NCBI GenBank assembly: GCA_002179805.1
Contig: NAVB01002574.1
Location: 1-12,874 of the forward strand
Origin: Acanthamoeba lenticulata
Taxonomy: Eukaryota > Discosea > Longamoebia > Acanthamoebidae
Length of the DNA stretch: 12,874 nucleotides
Direction of reading: 5' to 3'
Shown: in pieces, positions 1 through 7,776 of the stretch
Layout of the letters: each line of letters opens with the position of its first letter
How positions within the stretch are numbered: position 1 is the stretch's first letter
The notes under the pieces: generated by a model
Databases searched by the model: none
What the model was told of the DNA's origin: nothing
What the model saw: only the letters and a program-made list of their open reading frames with translations
Made by a program: the position numbers and the translations under genes

Positions 1-60
1 CGGCCCATCACGGGGAAACGAGTAAGCGTGTGCACGTGGAAAACGCGTTCGCCCACATAC

Positions 61-1922
61 TGTTAATCCCGCAGAACTGCTGGAAGAGTTGCAGGCCGAG
101 ACCCACGGCCAACGCCGAGCGCACGGGTCCGGTGCGCAGTATGGCCCACTGCCCCACCACCACACCGTATCATGCGCAGAGAGCCCCGCCCCGCCCACCA
201 ACGTTGTCAACAACGAGCCCCGCTGGCTTCTTGGGGCGGCAAGGGAGAGGGAAGAAAGGGAGAGGCAGGCGTGTCGTGTGTGTCGTGTCAAACCTTCTGG
301 GCGAGGGTGGTCTGCGTCTGTTGTTCGAGCGAGGCCTCGATTTCTTTGACCTCGCGCTCGACCTCATCGTCCTCGGCCAGGCCGGCCTCGTCATTATCGT
401 CATCATAACAAGCGCGGGGATCGCCCTCGCCGCGCAGCCGGCGGAGGATGGCGCGGGCCTGCTGCCGATCCCACTCGGCGCGGTCAAGCCGCTCGCGCCA
501 TTCCATGCCTTCGTCGTCGGCCGCGTCATGGAGCGAGACGAGGCCCGGCTCGAGGCCGTAGGCGTCGTCCCGCACGGCCATGTAGCGCCCGATGAGCCAC
601 CGCGGGCTCTCGGGCAGCCACCACGCCACGCCCAACAGCTGCACGGCCGCTGGCACGGCTCCAAGCCCGAGCATCCAGCGCCAGCCTGTTGTATTGTGTG
701 TCACCGCAAGCGTTGAATCATGTATACTAAAAAAGAGGTCGATAATCAGAGTTGCAACAAAAAAGAGAGAGAGGGGCCCAAGCGACACGCAGAATAAGGA
801 CAGTGTCCTTATTTGGTCTGTTGCACCGTACCGCCAGGTGCCGATATCAACGCCGAGTCAAGAAGATAAGAAAGGAACTGACCGCCGGTCAAACACAGGT
901 TGTTCACCGTGACGACAGCCCCTCGGGAGCGGGCAGGGCTTATCTCTGGTTGTGCGTAATTGGGGTCCAAACAATGAATGGAATGCCAAGCACAACAAAA
1001 ACGCCCCATACATAAAAGTACCGGCCAGGTAGACGGGCGAGACGATGGCAGCGACGCCGATGGCCAGGCCCACGATGAAGCGCCCCGCGAGGAGGGCTGA
1101 TACACCCGGTGCCGCAGCCATCACCAGAGATCCCAGCACGAAGAGGCACGATGCCCCGCCCATCACTTGAGATGTTCTCAAGTTGTTAGGGCCCAACCCA
1201 CGCTTCCTCAGAGGGCAAGAGGGGGGCGGAAGCGTGCCTAGGCGCCGGCCCAGGCTGTCAGCAAGCGGCCCCCCGACCGCCGACCCGAAGATGGCGCCCA
1301 CAAGCGCGACGCTCACGACCGCTTCGACCAGCACGTCGGTCAAGTGAAACTGCTCTCGGATGAGGAGGATGGCGCCGCCGAGCACGCCCGTGTCGTAACC
1401 GAACAGAAACCCGCCCACGGCTGCGAATCCGACCACGGTGCCCACCTGCGACGACGTGCACAGCAAACGCTAGTCATATATGGCTCTATGAAAAGAACAA
1501 GAGCAAAGACAGGAAAAACGAGGAAGGTGGTCCTCGCACAGTGCCCCATCGACCGAGCCATCGGCGCAATGTGCTTCGTGGCGGGTGGGAGAATTGGTGT
1601 GGCACGAGGCCCTTGTTGCTGTGTCCCCTGATCCGGGACGCGTGGTCCTCGTCATCGCCATCATTGTCGTTGTTGTCACTGTCGTTGTCTTTGTCTTTGC
1701 CCAACACCCCTGCTTCCTCTTCTGCGCTGTCGAATTCCACCGTGTAAACCTGCACTGAGTCGAGTGCGAGGTCGTCGTACCCGCCTGAGCTCCTCAAGAC
1801 TGGCGCGGTGTGAAGTGTGCCCAAATCGTCAGACGTGAACGATTCAAAATCAATGGATAAGAAAAGAAGGCCAAACCAGGGCTGTAGGCCAACTTGTCTT
1901 GTTCGTCAGGAAGGACGTCCAT
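61..1922 (-). CDS. MFS sugar/myo-inositol-type transporter, 5' part (3' end outside window)
   Basis: Predicted plasma-membrane proton-coupled sugar or polyol transporter of the MFS sugar-porter family, closest in feel to H+/myo-inositol symporters. Exons on the minus strand: 1922-1877, 1799-1540, 1445-1238, 1165-1022, 945-832, 685-294, 148-61. All phases agree and give 417 residues before the left edge, where a GTATGT donor starts at 60. Visible family marks: GGFLFGYDTG in helix 1 (residues 113-122), LADSLGRR in loop 2-3 (163-170), SPVYLAEISPA across the exon 4/5 junction, GWRWMLG and PESPR after helix 6 (282-286), and GLQLFQQFCGIN in helix 7. Helices 7 (end) to 12 are missing because the window ends. 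Residues about 40-75 are Asp/Asn-rich and cytosolic; the loop between helices 6 and 7 is long and acidic. The first exon (15 residues) and the second donor (GTGCGA at 1539) are the least certain parts. The intron at 1166-1237 is GC-AG. Substrate cannot be decided from sequence. Confidence 0.9.
1166..1237 (-). other. GC-AG intron in the transporter gene, donor inside an inverted repeat
   Basis: The reading frame passes from ...LGRRL to VMGGAS... only if the exon ends CTAG and the next starts TGATG, giving a 72-base intron that begins GCACGC and ends CTCAAG. There is no GT between the LGRR codons and the stretch that no longer matches the family. A CTAAC branch-site candidate lies about 25 bases before the acceptor. 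CACGCTTCC (1199-1207) and GGAAGCGTG (1228-1236) form a perfect 9-bp inverted repeat with a 20-base loop. In the transcript the upstream arm starts at the C of the GC donor. Confidence 0.8.
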
Positions 1923-2452
1923 GCGGAAAAGAAGAAGAAGAAGAAGAAGATGAAGAGAAGGAGTGGTGCAAGCGTCTTCTGCTGGCTGTTGTCTCTGCTG
2001 GTCCGTTAACTCATCAATTCCAGCTCGTCAGGCAACGCCATGACCGTGCAGGAGTGCTTGGCGAGTAAACACCCCAAAGAAACCCGCCAGAAATTCGCAC
2101 CCCCAAGCTGGCCTCTCACCCTTTTTCTTGATCGAGGACGGAGAGGGACTGTTTCGTAGCAGCGAATGCGCCTAAGCAGTTAGTTGTATGCCCAAACTAA
2201 TGCGTGCGTGGTTATTGTCATTCATTATGGCAATAAAAAATTTACATGATCGCAACCACATCATCTTGATTCAAGATCAACGTCTTGGTCGTCAACACTC
2301 TCTTCTCTGGGCGCCCTTCCCTTCTCCCTTCCCACTCTCCTCTACCCCCCTCCTCTTTCTTCTCTTTCTCCTCTTTCTTCTCTTTCTTGTTCAGCACTTC
2401 CCTAAAAAAGGGGCACCTAAGGTTTTTGTTGACCGAAGGTGAGAGTAGCAAC
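1923..2452. promoter_or_regulatory. Divergent promoter region between transporter and GMC oxidoreductase
   Basis: 530 bases without a supported gene, lying between two start codons that face away from each other, so it should hold both promoters and 5' leaders. Seen here: an almost pure purine block at 1925-1963 (CTT-type pyrimidine tract in the transporter's sense strand, directly before its ATG); an A/T-rich TATA-like stretch near 2230-2243; a perfect 15-base palindrome at 2263-2277; and an 80-base pyrimidine tract with only three purines at 2313-2392, followed by CAG at 2392-2394. That tract plus CAG looks like a 3' splice site, so the GMC gene may have a 5' UTR intron ending at 2394. Confidence 0.55.
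2263..2277. repeat. 15-base perfect palindrome (ATCTTGA-T-TCAAGAT)
   Basis: Two 7-base arms around one central base. The central gap is too short for an RNA hairpin, so a site for a dimeric DNA-binding protein is more likely than a terminator. It sits about 175 bases before the GMC start codon, in the divergent promoter. Function is inferred only from position and symmetry. Confidence 0.4.
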
Positions 2453-5400
2453 ATGAAGCTGGCTTTGTTGGTCGCAGTCGCTACGTGCCTTCTGGCGGCG
2501 AGCTGCTGCCAGGGCGAGAATGTGATCCATTTCAACTTCAAGGGTAAGTCGCCTCATCCGGGCGGGAGAGCGAGGATGGACACCCAGCGTTCTGTTCGGT
2601 CATGAAGGCTCCCTAACCTCACAAACGTTTCCAACATATAAGGGCTGTTCTCGGGTGGCGGAGCTGCGCCACAGCCGCCTCCCGAAGAGGTCGAGACCTT
2701 TGACTACGTAATCGTTGGCGCTGGCCCCGCCGGTTGCGTCCTCGCCAGGCGGTAGGGCGGCCCTCTGCCTGTTCAAGTTAGGCTCCTGGGAGGCTCTCCT
2801 TCGCCACTGACGCTAGATCTGGTGGTTGTGTGTGGCCAGGCTGGCCGAAGAGGGCGACGCCACGGTGCTGCTGCTGGAGGCCGGCGAGGAGCCCAACCAG
2901 GAGGAGGACTTCCTGCGCCTCATCCCGCGCTACCACCTCAACGAGCCCCTCAACAACCCGACCTTTGCGCGCACGACCTTTGCCGAGCCTTCGGACGACG
3001 CCATCAGGCGCCGCTTCTCCCTCTTCGAGGGCCGCAGCTTCGGGTCCGGCTCTCCTCCACAGCTCCTCCGCTTGTGCGTGCGTGCGTGCGTGTGCGTTTC
3101 ACCAACTGGCCGGCTGGGAGCACATGCAGTGGCAGCACCAACATCTACTCGGGCCTCTACTCGCGCCCGCTCCTGCAGGACATTGCCGCGTGGCAGTGGC
3201 CGGGCCTGTCCGAGGCCGAGGCCCTGAGCTATTTCAAGAAGACCGAGTCCAACGAGCTCGGCGGCGAGTTCCACGGCACCAGCGGTACTGCCCCCACCCG
3301 TATTTCCAGCGGCAGACAACACAGCCCGCACAATGCCTACTATCACTACGACGACGGTGGTGAAGAGCATCACTCTCACTCACTCACTCACTCACTCACT
3401 CACCACCGTGTCATCTTGCCATCGCAGGGCCTCTGCCTGTGCGTGTGGACCAGGGCCCCGACGCCCACGTGGGCATGTCCTACGTGGTCCAGGCGGCTGC
3501 GAACCTGGGCCTCCCGACTCCCCCTGACCTCGACGACGGCTACTCGTACGACGGCCCACCTCCCGCCATCCGCCTTGGCAGCGCCACGCACGCCTGGCGT
3601 TTGACCCGCGCCCACGCACGCCACCAACGCACACGAAAAAAGGCTGGGCGTGGGCCCCGTGCAGCTGGTGATGACGCAGGGCCGCCGGCTGAGCGCCTAC
3701 GACACGTATCTGCCGCAGCAGCTGCGCGACGCCCTGACCAACCTGGAGCTCCGCAGCGGCGCGCTGGTCACCCGCATCATGATCAACAGCCAGAAACAGG
3801 CCTACGGCGTGCAATACCTCCACAATGGCCTCCTGCGCAGGGTACGCCCCTCCCCCCTTCCCCCCCCCAAGTCTGCCCGTGGACCGCTGGTCATTGAGCG
3901 ATCGGCTGCCTGCACACACACACACACACGCAACAAACACCTGCAGGTCAAGGCCGCCCGCGAGGTCCTGCTGTGCGCCGGCGTGGCGCGATCGCCGCAG
4001 CTGCTGCTCCTGTCCGGCGTCGGCCCGCGGGAGGACCTGGAAGCCCTCAACATCACGGTCAAGCACGACCTGCAGGGCGTGGGCCGCAACTACGTCGAGC
4101 GTCCTCGCACCAACATCATCTACGCCGGCACCCTCGTGCGTTCCCCCTTCCCCCCTCCCAAGGCAGGAGAAGGAAGAAGAAGAAGAAGAAGAAGAAGAGA
4201 GCGGGCGGATAACCCCTGACGCTTTCCTCCGGCACCTCCCTTTGGTGCAGGTGGACCCGGCCATGAACCTCGAGAACGTCTACTCGGAGGCAGCCGTGAA
4301 CGAGTGGCTCGCCACGTATGCCGCCCAACCTGCCTCCCTTCCTCCCCCCCCCCTCTTGTTTGGGACCCGGCTCTTTCTCTCTCTCTCTCTCTCTTTGTTC
4401 TCGAGAGGTCATCACTCAACTATCGAGTTGAATGATGATGATACACACCCGCAGGGGAACGGGCCCCCTGACCAAGTGCGCGTCGGGCGGCAAGGGCTCT
4501 CTCCGCGTGCCATCGGGGCCCACCACCTACACCAACTTCCACGTACTCACCACACACGCACGCACGCGCACGCACACACACACACACACACACGCAACAC
4601 AACACAATGGGAGGCGCCCTCGAAGGAGGAGGAGGAGGAGGATCGGTCAGCTGATGGACTGACTGAATGACTGACGAGGCTCGTTGCTCGCAACGCTGAC
4701 GCGCAGTTCGAGTTCTCCAACATCGTGCCGCTCAAGGAGGACGTCGCCTTCCCGCCGACCACCTTCTTCTTCGTGTGCTCCCCGTCCTACCCCAAGAGCC
4801 GCGGCCAGGTGTCGCTGCGCTCGACCGACCCGGTGGAGCCGCCCAAGCGGAGCCCCAACTTCTTCAACGACACGGAGGACCTGTCCAGCACCCTCGCCTG
4901 CCTGACGACCGTCCGCGCGCTGGCCACCACCCCGCCCCTCTCCACCATCACGTGCGTGCGCCGCTTCCAAGCCCACCACCATCACCGCCACCGCCAACAA
5001 GAACAGCAACACGTGCGGCCCCTTCTCACTTGAGGAGTTGTCGTGGTGGTGGTGGTGGTGGTGGCGGGGGTGGTGTGCAGGGTTGCTGAGCTCTTGCCGG
5101 GGACATCCGGTCAGGCGGAGAACGCGGGCTTCATCCTCGCGTCGTCCGCCCCGGCCTACCACGCCGCGGGCACATGCCGCTACGGCCCCGACGGCGATTC
5201 CCTTTCCGTCGTACGCTTTCAGGCCCCAATCGCCCTTCTTGATGTAGCGCAAGGACGGGGACTCGGTGTCGCTGACTGGGGGGGGGGCTTTGTTCGCACA
5301 ATCAAAGGTGGACGCGCGGTTCCGCGTTCGCGGGATATCACACCTGCGCGTGGTGGACGCGTCGGTCATGCCCGAGCTCCTCTCAGCCAACCCTGTTTCG

Positions 5401-5463
5401 TCGGTCTTCATGCTCGCGGAGCGCGCGGCCGACACCATCAAGGAGGATAACGCAAACCAGTAG
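2453..5463 (+). CDS. GMC family FAD-dependent oxidoreductase (choline dehydrogenase-like), complete, 12 exons
   Basis: Predicted secretory FAD enzyme oxidising an alcohol substrate. Exons: 2453-2543, 2643-2751, 2840-3043, 3130-3284, 3428-3545, 3643-3841, 3947-4135, 4251-4315, 4455-4542, 4707-4951, 5081-5210, 5308-5463. They sum to 1749 bases, 582 residues plus TAG, the usual GMC length. In order: a hydrophobic signal peptide (about 1-20); a Gly-rich linker; the Rossmann FAD motif VGAGPAGC with GxGxxG at 56-61; LLLEAG with the ribose-binding Glu at 80; GRSFGGSTN (131-139), the GMC signature region; GTSGPLPV; SGVGP; GTGPLT; and the C-terminal catalytic domain with His515 (YHAAGTC) and Asn559 (SANP). 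A His/Asn pair is the choline-oxidase/dehydrogenase arrangement rather than the His/His of glucose oxidase, but GMC substrates cannot be read from this alone. The intron 3 donor (GTCCGG at 3044) is weak yet restores GGST. The neighbouring divergent transporter may share regulation. Confidence 0.94.
3377..3403 (+). repeat. (CACT)n microsatellite in GMC intron 4
   Basis: Twenty-seven bases of nearly seven perfect CACT units inside the intron 3285-3427. No coding role. Confidence 0.9.
3913..3929 (+). repeat. (CA)n microsatellite in GMC intron 6
   Basis: About eight and a half CA units in the intron 3842-3946, shortly before its acceptor (AG at 3945-3946). The same intron has runs of C near its donor. 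Confidence 0.9.
4173..4198 (+). repeat. (GAA)n microsatellite in GMC intron 7
   Basis: Twenty-six bases of GAA units in the intron 4136-4250. A CTGAC branch-site candidate follows it (about 4216-4220). Confidence 0.9.
4344..4394 (+). repeat. C10 run and (CT)n microsatellite in GMC intron 8
   Basis: Ten consecutive C at 4344-4353, then nine CT units at 4377-4394, both within the intron 4316-4454. Confidence 0.88.
4573..4642 (+). repeat. (CA)n and (GGA)n microsatellites in GMC intron 9
   Basis: A run of about ten CA units at 4573-4593, preceded by CACG/CGCA variants, and six GGA units at 4625-4642. Both lie in the longest intron of the gene (4543-4706, 164 bases), which ends with a CTGAC branch-site candidate and GCGCAG. 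Confidence 0.9.
5044..5064 (+). repeat. (TGG)n microsatellite in GMC intron 10
   Basis: Seven perfect TGG units in the intron 4952-5080, close to its acceptor. The next intron (5211-5307) holds a G10 run at 5278-5287. Confidence 0.9.
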
Positions 5464-5590
5464 AAAATAATATAATCAACAATTTAACATGCAACGGTTG
5501 CATATTTTCCATATTGGCAACTCCTGATTCGCACATCTACTTCCACAAGCAAACGTGTGGAGAGAGGGTGGAGGTGAGGGTCCAGTCTGT
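5464..5590. other. Convergent 3' region between GMC oxidoreductase and membrane protein 1
   Basis: 127 bases holding the 3' ends of two genes that point at each other. A/T-rich just after the GMC stop (ATAATATAATC-type sequence, a plausible but non-canonical polyadenylation context). It contains a perfect 15-base palindrome at 5489-5503, ATGCAAC-G-GTTGCAT. No gene seen. Confidence 0.6.
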
Positions 5591-6181
5591 TTATTGCGCT
5601 TCTTGGGCTTCTTCGGCCTTATGGTTGCCGTAGTAGCTCTCGCCGCGGCCAGCACCACCGCCGCCGCTATTGTCAGAGGAGGTAAAGTCGAGGAGCAGGC
5701 CCACGGCGGCGACGACGAAGAGAAGGCTGATGGTGACCCAAGCAAAGAGACCAAACGCGAGGGCGGCGTTGCCCAGGTGGGGGGCCGTGTCGCAAATGTC
5801 AGAGTAGGCGTCAAGGAACTTGTCGATGTCGCGCGCCATGAGGGCCCACGCGGTGAGCTGGAAGACGCTAACGATGAAGGCCAACGCGAGCAGGACGCCC
5901 TTGGCCAACAGGTTGGCGTCGCGTGAGATTGACTCGAAGAGGCCGAGAACGAGCAGGCCGATAGTGGCGACCACCAGCACGAAGCCCATCGAGCCGGCAA
6001 CGATGCCAATGACGCTAGTGCGCTCGGGGCAAGGATACTTGCAGTTGCCGGAGTCACTCAGGTCTCTGTCCAGGTCCGCACAGCTGGCGTACAGGCCAAT
6101 GTTGATGGCGCTGAGCGCACCCAGGATAAGTGCTAACACGGTGGCCAGACCAAGTACTACAATCGCCCGCGCGTTCGCCAT
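5591..6181 (-). CDS. Small four-helix membrane protein, tandem paralogue 1
   Basis: An intronless 196-residue protein, function unknown, predicted to span a membrane four times. The start is set at 6181: the ATG sits in a CCCATGG context, is directly followed by the first hydrophobic helix, and matches the starts of the two paralogues. An in-frame extension up to 6334 is not membrane-like and is probably 5' leader. Helix 1 (about 6-27) ends INIGLY; a short loop carries CKYPCPERT; helix 2 follows at IGIVAGSMGF; helix 3 ends TAWALMARDIDKF; a Cys-containing loop (ICDTAP) leads to helix 4 from about LAFGLF. The soluble C-terminal tail is Gly-rich then Glu/Ala-rich. It is the most diverged of the three copies. 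The topology recalls claudin/PMP22- or MARVEL-type proteins, but I see no diagnostic motif of those families. Confidence 0.85.
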   Translation of the reverse strand: MANARAIVVLGLATVLALILGALSAINIGLYASCADLDRDLSDSGNCKYPCPERTSVIGIVAGSMGFVLVVATIGLLVLGLFESISRDANLLAKGVLLALAFIVSVFQLTAWALMARDIDKFLDAYSDICDTAPHLGNAALAFGLFAWVTISLLFVVAAVGLLLDFTSSDNSGGGGAGRGESYYGNHKAEEAQEAQ

Positions 6182-6432
6182 GGGTGTGTGTGTGGGAGTT
6201 GGATGCTGGAGGTTTTTGCAGCCTGCCGGAACTGTCCGATATAACTTAGCATCAGGCGCCAATAACGGGGCTGTACGGCCGTTGATTCTGCGAAACAAGT
6301 CGACACTTAAGTGGAAAACGGACACGACTTGCAACTCCTTGGCACCATATTTGTAGTTTTTATTTCATTTTTATAAATTATGCACAGATCCATAAATGAG
6401 AAATGTCCTCACACGCGCCACCCCCCGCACTT
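6182..6432 (-). promoter_or_regulatory. Spacer between membrane proteins 1 and 2
   Basis: 251 bases holding the promoter and leader of paralogue 1 and the 3' end of paralogue 2. On the minus strand an AATAAA polyadenylation-signal candidate lies at 6363-6358, about 70 bases after the paralogue 2 stop. A TATAT-like element lies near 6240-6246, about 60 bases before the paralogue 1 ATG. Neither is proven. Confidence 0.45.
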
Positions 6433-6990
6433 TTAGTGGAACTCATCCTTGGCTGGGTGCTGCTGGCCGCCTGAGGAAGTAGAGCTCCCATCCCCGCCGT
6501 TGCGGTCGACCACAAGGGCGATGGCCACGACTACGAAGAGGAGAACGTCGAGGATGAAGCCAAAGAGTCCAAAGGCCAACGCTGTGTTCCACACGTCGGG
6601 CGCCATGTCATCACACGCGCCATTGAGGCCGTCGCGGAAGTCGTCGATGTCCTTGGCCATAAGGGCCCAGGCCGTGATGTAGAACAGGGCCACGACGAAG
6701 GTGCACGCCAACAGGACCAGCTTGCCCACGACCGAGGGCAGCGGCTCTGCCATGGCCGGCACGAAGAGCGGCAGCACCAACACCGCCGCGGCGGTCAAGC
6801 CTAGCAAGAAGCCCAGCACACCGGCAACGATGCCGATGGCGCCTGTACGCTCGCGACACGGCTCCTTGCAAGCGGCGTAGTCGAGGTCCATCGCCCCGCC
6901 GTAGAGGCCAACATTGAGAATGCTCACCAGCGCCAGGGCCAACGCCACGGCCACGCCCACCACCATCACGACCTTGCCACAGGCTCCCAT
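6433..6990 (-). CDS. Small four-helix membrane protein, tandem paralogue 2
   Basis: An intronless 185-residue protein of the same family as its neighbours. The start at 6990 gives MGACGKVVM, parallel to MGKVVM in paralogue 3; the in-frame stretch up to 7134 is hydrophilic and lacks family similarity. Features in order: helix 1 ending ILNVGLYGG; MDLDY and CKEPCRERT in the first loop; helix 2 beginning GIVAGVLGF; a second hydrophobic stretch to VPAMAEP; helix 3 ending FYITAWALM; KDIDDF; a loop with ACDD and APDVWNTAL; helix 4 from FGLFGF to LVVD; then a short polar Ser/Gly-rich tail. Three loop Cys are conserved in all copies (two in CKxPC, one before helix 4), which would fit disulfide-bonded lumenal or extracellular loops. 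Substrate, partner and location are unknown. Confidence 0.86.
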   Translation of the reverse strand: MGACGKVVMVVGVAVALALALVSILNVGLYGGAMDLDYAACKEPCRERTGAIGIVAGVLGFLLGLTAAAVLVLPLFVPAMAEPLPSVVGKLVLLACTFVVALFYITAWALMAKDIDDFRDGLNGACDDMAPDVWNTALAFGLFGFILDVLLFVVVAIALVVDRNGGDGSSTSSGGQQHPAKDEFH

Positions 6991-7245
6991 GCTAGCTTTT
7001 GCAATCGGTGTTTTTCGCTCGTGCTCTTGTGTTGTGTGTGATGTGCGCAGGTCGCGGGTGGTGTGAAGAACAGAGCCTGACCCAACGTGTAGGGAGGGTC
7101 CTCTCGCAAGAGAGAAGAGTTGGCTCACCCGCACAAAGCGAGGCCACCCGAGGAGTTGCCAAGCATGTGAAATATGCTCCTACCGGTGCACCGGAGATTT
7201 TTTTTTTTTTTTTGCACAACGCCACCCTTGTACAGCTCATAAAAC
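6991..7245 (-). promoter_or_regulatory. Spacer between membrane proteins 2 and 3, with an A16 tract
   Basis: 255 bases: promoter and leader of paralogue 2 and 3' end of paralogue 3. A run of 16 T at 7198-7213 (16 A in the sense of paralogue 3) starts about 32 bases after that gene's stop codon. No AATAAA hexamer was seen before it. No clear TATA box was seen near 6991-7050. Confidence 0.5.
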
Positions 7246-7776
7246 TCAGTAGTCGGACTTGGCCGGGTTGTCGCCGCTGGGGCTGCTCTCGCTTCCACCG
7301 CGGTCGACGACAAGGGCCACCACAACGGCGGCAAAGAGCGCGATCCCGAGGAGGAACCCGAATAGGCCGAACGAGAGCGCGGCGCTCCACACGTCGGGTG
7401 GGTTGTCGCAGTAGCCGCTAGATGAGCTATTAAAGTCGTCAATGTCCTTGGACATAAGGGCCCAGGCCGTGATGTAAAATAATAGCACGACGAACAGGCA
7501 CGCGAGCACAATCAACCGAAGCACCAGGGCGGGCATGGGCTCGGCTAGGGCCGGCACGAAGATAGGGAGCACAAAGGCCGCAATGACGACGAGGCTCAGG
7601 AGGAAGCCCAGCACGCCGGCGACGATGCCCAAGGCGCCCGTTCGCTCGCGGCATGGACCCTTGCACCCGTCGTATTCGAGGTCCATCGCCCCGCCGTAGA
7701 GGCCGATGTTCAAGATGCTCACCAGCGCGAACGCGGCAGCCACCGCCACCACGATGAACATGACCACTTTCCCCAT
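7246..7776 (-). CDS. Small four-helix membrane protein, tandem paralogue 3
   Basis: An intronless 176-residue protein, very close to paralogue 2 over its full length. The start at 7776 (MGKVVM) directly precedes helix 1; the upstream in-frame ATG at 7866 would add a polar leader not shared with the family. Conserved blocks: ILNIGLYGGAMDLEY, CKGPCRERT, GIVAGVLGFLL, VPALAEPMP, FYITAWALMSKDIDDF, a CDNPPDVW loop, and FGLFGFLLG into helix 4 and LVVDRGG. The tail is Ser/Asp-rich. The polar loop before helix 4 carries a Ser run where paralogue 2 has a different sequence. It lies in the same orientation as its paralogues with nearly equal spacing, so local duplication is likely. A genomic A-tract follows the stop codon. 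Function unknown. Confidence 0.86.
   Translation of the reverse strand: MGKVVMFIVVAVAAAFALVSILNIGLYGGAMDLEYDGCKGPCRERTGALGIVAGVLGFLLSLVVIAAFVLPIFVPALAEPMPALVLRLIVLACLFVVLLFYITAWALMSKDIDDFNSSSSGYCDNPPDVWSAALSFGLFGFLLGIALFAAVVVALVVDRGGSESSPSGDNPAKSDY

Noticed and set aside
30..716. 228-codon plus-strand frame at the left edge
   Set aside because: Antisense to the transporter exons at 294-685 and 61-148, which carry clear MFS motifs in consistent phase.
1447..1486. CATAG acceptor at about 1486 for transporter exon 3
   Set aside because: It has a good pyrimidine tract, but the frame then meets a TAG before the first helix. The CGCAG acceptor ending at 1446 avoids this.
3377..3403. Short regular repeats considered as a CRISPR array
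   Set aside because: Units are 4 bases with no spacers, lie in an intron, and the DNA is eukaryotic.
3546..3642. Alternative donor GTTTGA near 3599 for GMC intron 5
   Set aside because: Its phase does not fit the next exon, and it would add residues absent from the family. GTACGA at 3546 restores the D-x-G-Y-S...G-V-G block with matching phase.
3392..4264. Long minus-strand open frame (290 codons) across the GMC gene
   Set aside because: It runs antisense through verified GMC exons and through (AAG)n and CA repeats in introns; the residues are low-complexity and match no family. It is open because of high GC content.
3825..4670. 281-codon plus-strand frame inside the GMC gene
   Set aside because: It reads exons 7-9 out of frame and translates microsatellites as His/Thr and Glu runs. 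The true frame gives the GMC motifs.
4647..5441. 264-codon minus-strand frame opposite the GMC C-terminal exons
   Set aside because: Antisense shadow of exons 10-12; contains a His run from the TGG repeat and no recognisable domain.
5591..6334. Upstream start (6334) for membrane protein 1
   Set aside because: The extra 51 residues are polar and unlike the paralogues; the ATG at 6181 has a better context and begins the first helix as in the other copies.
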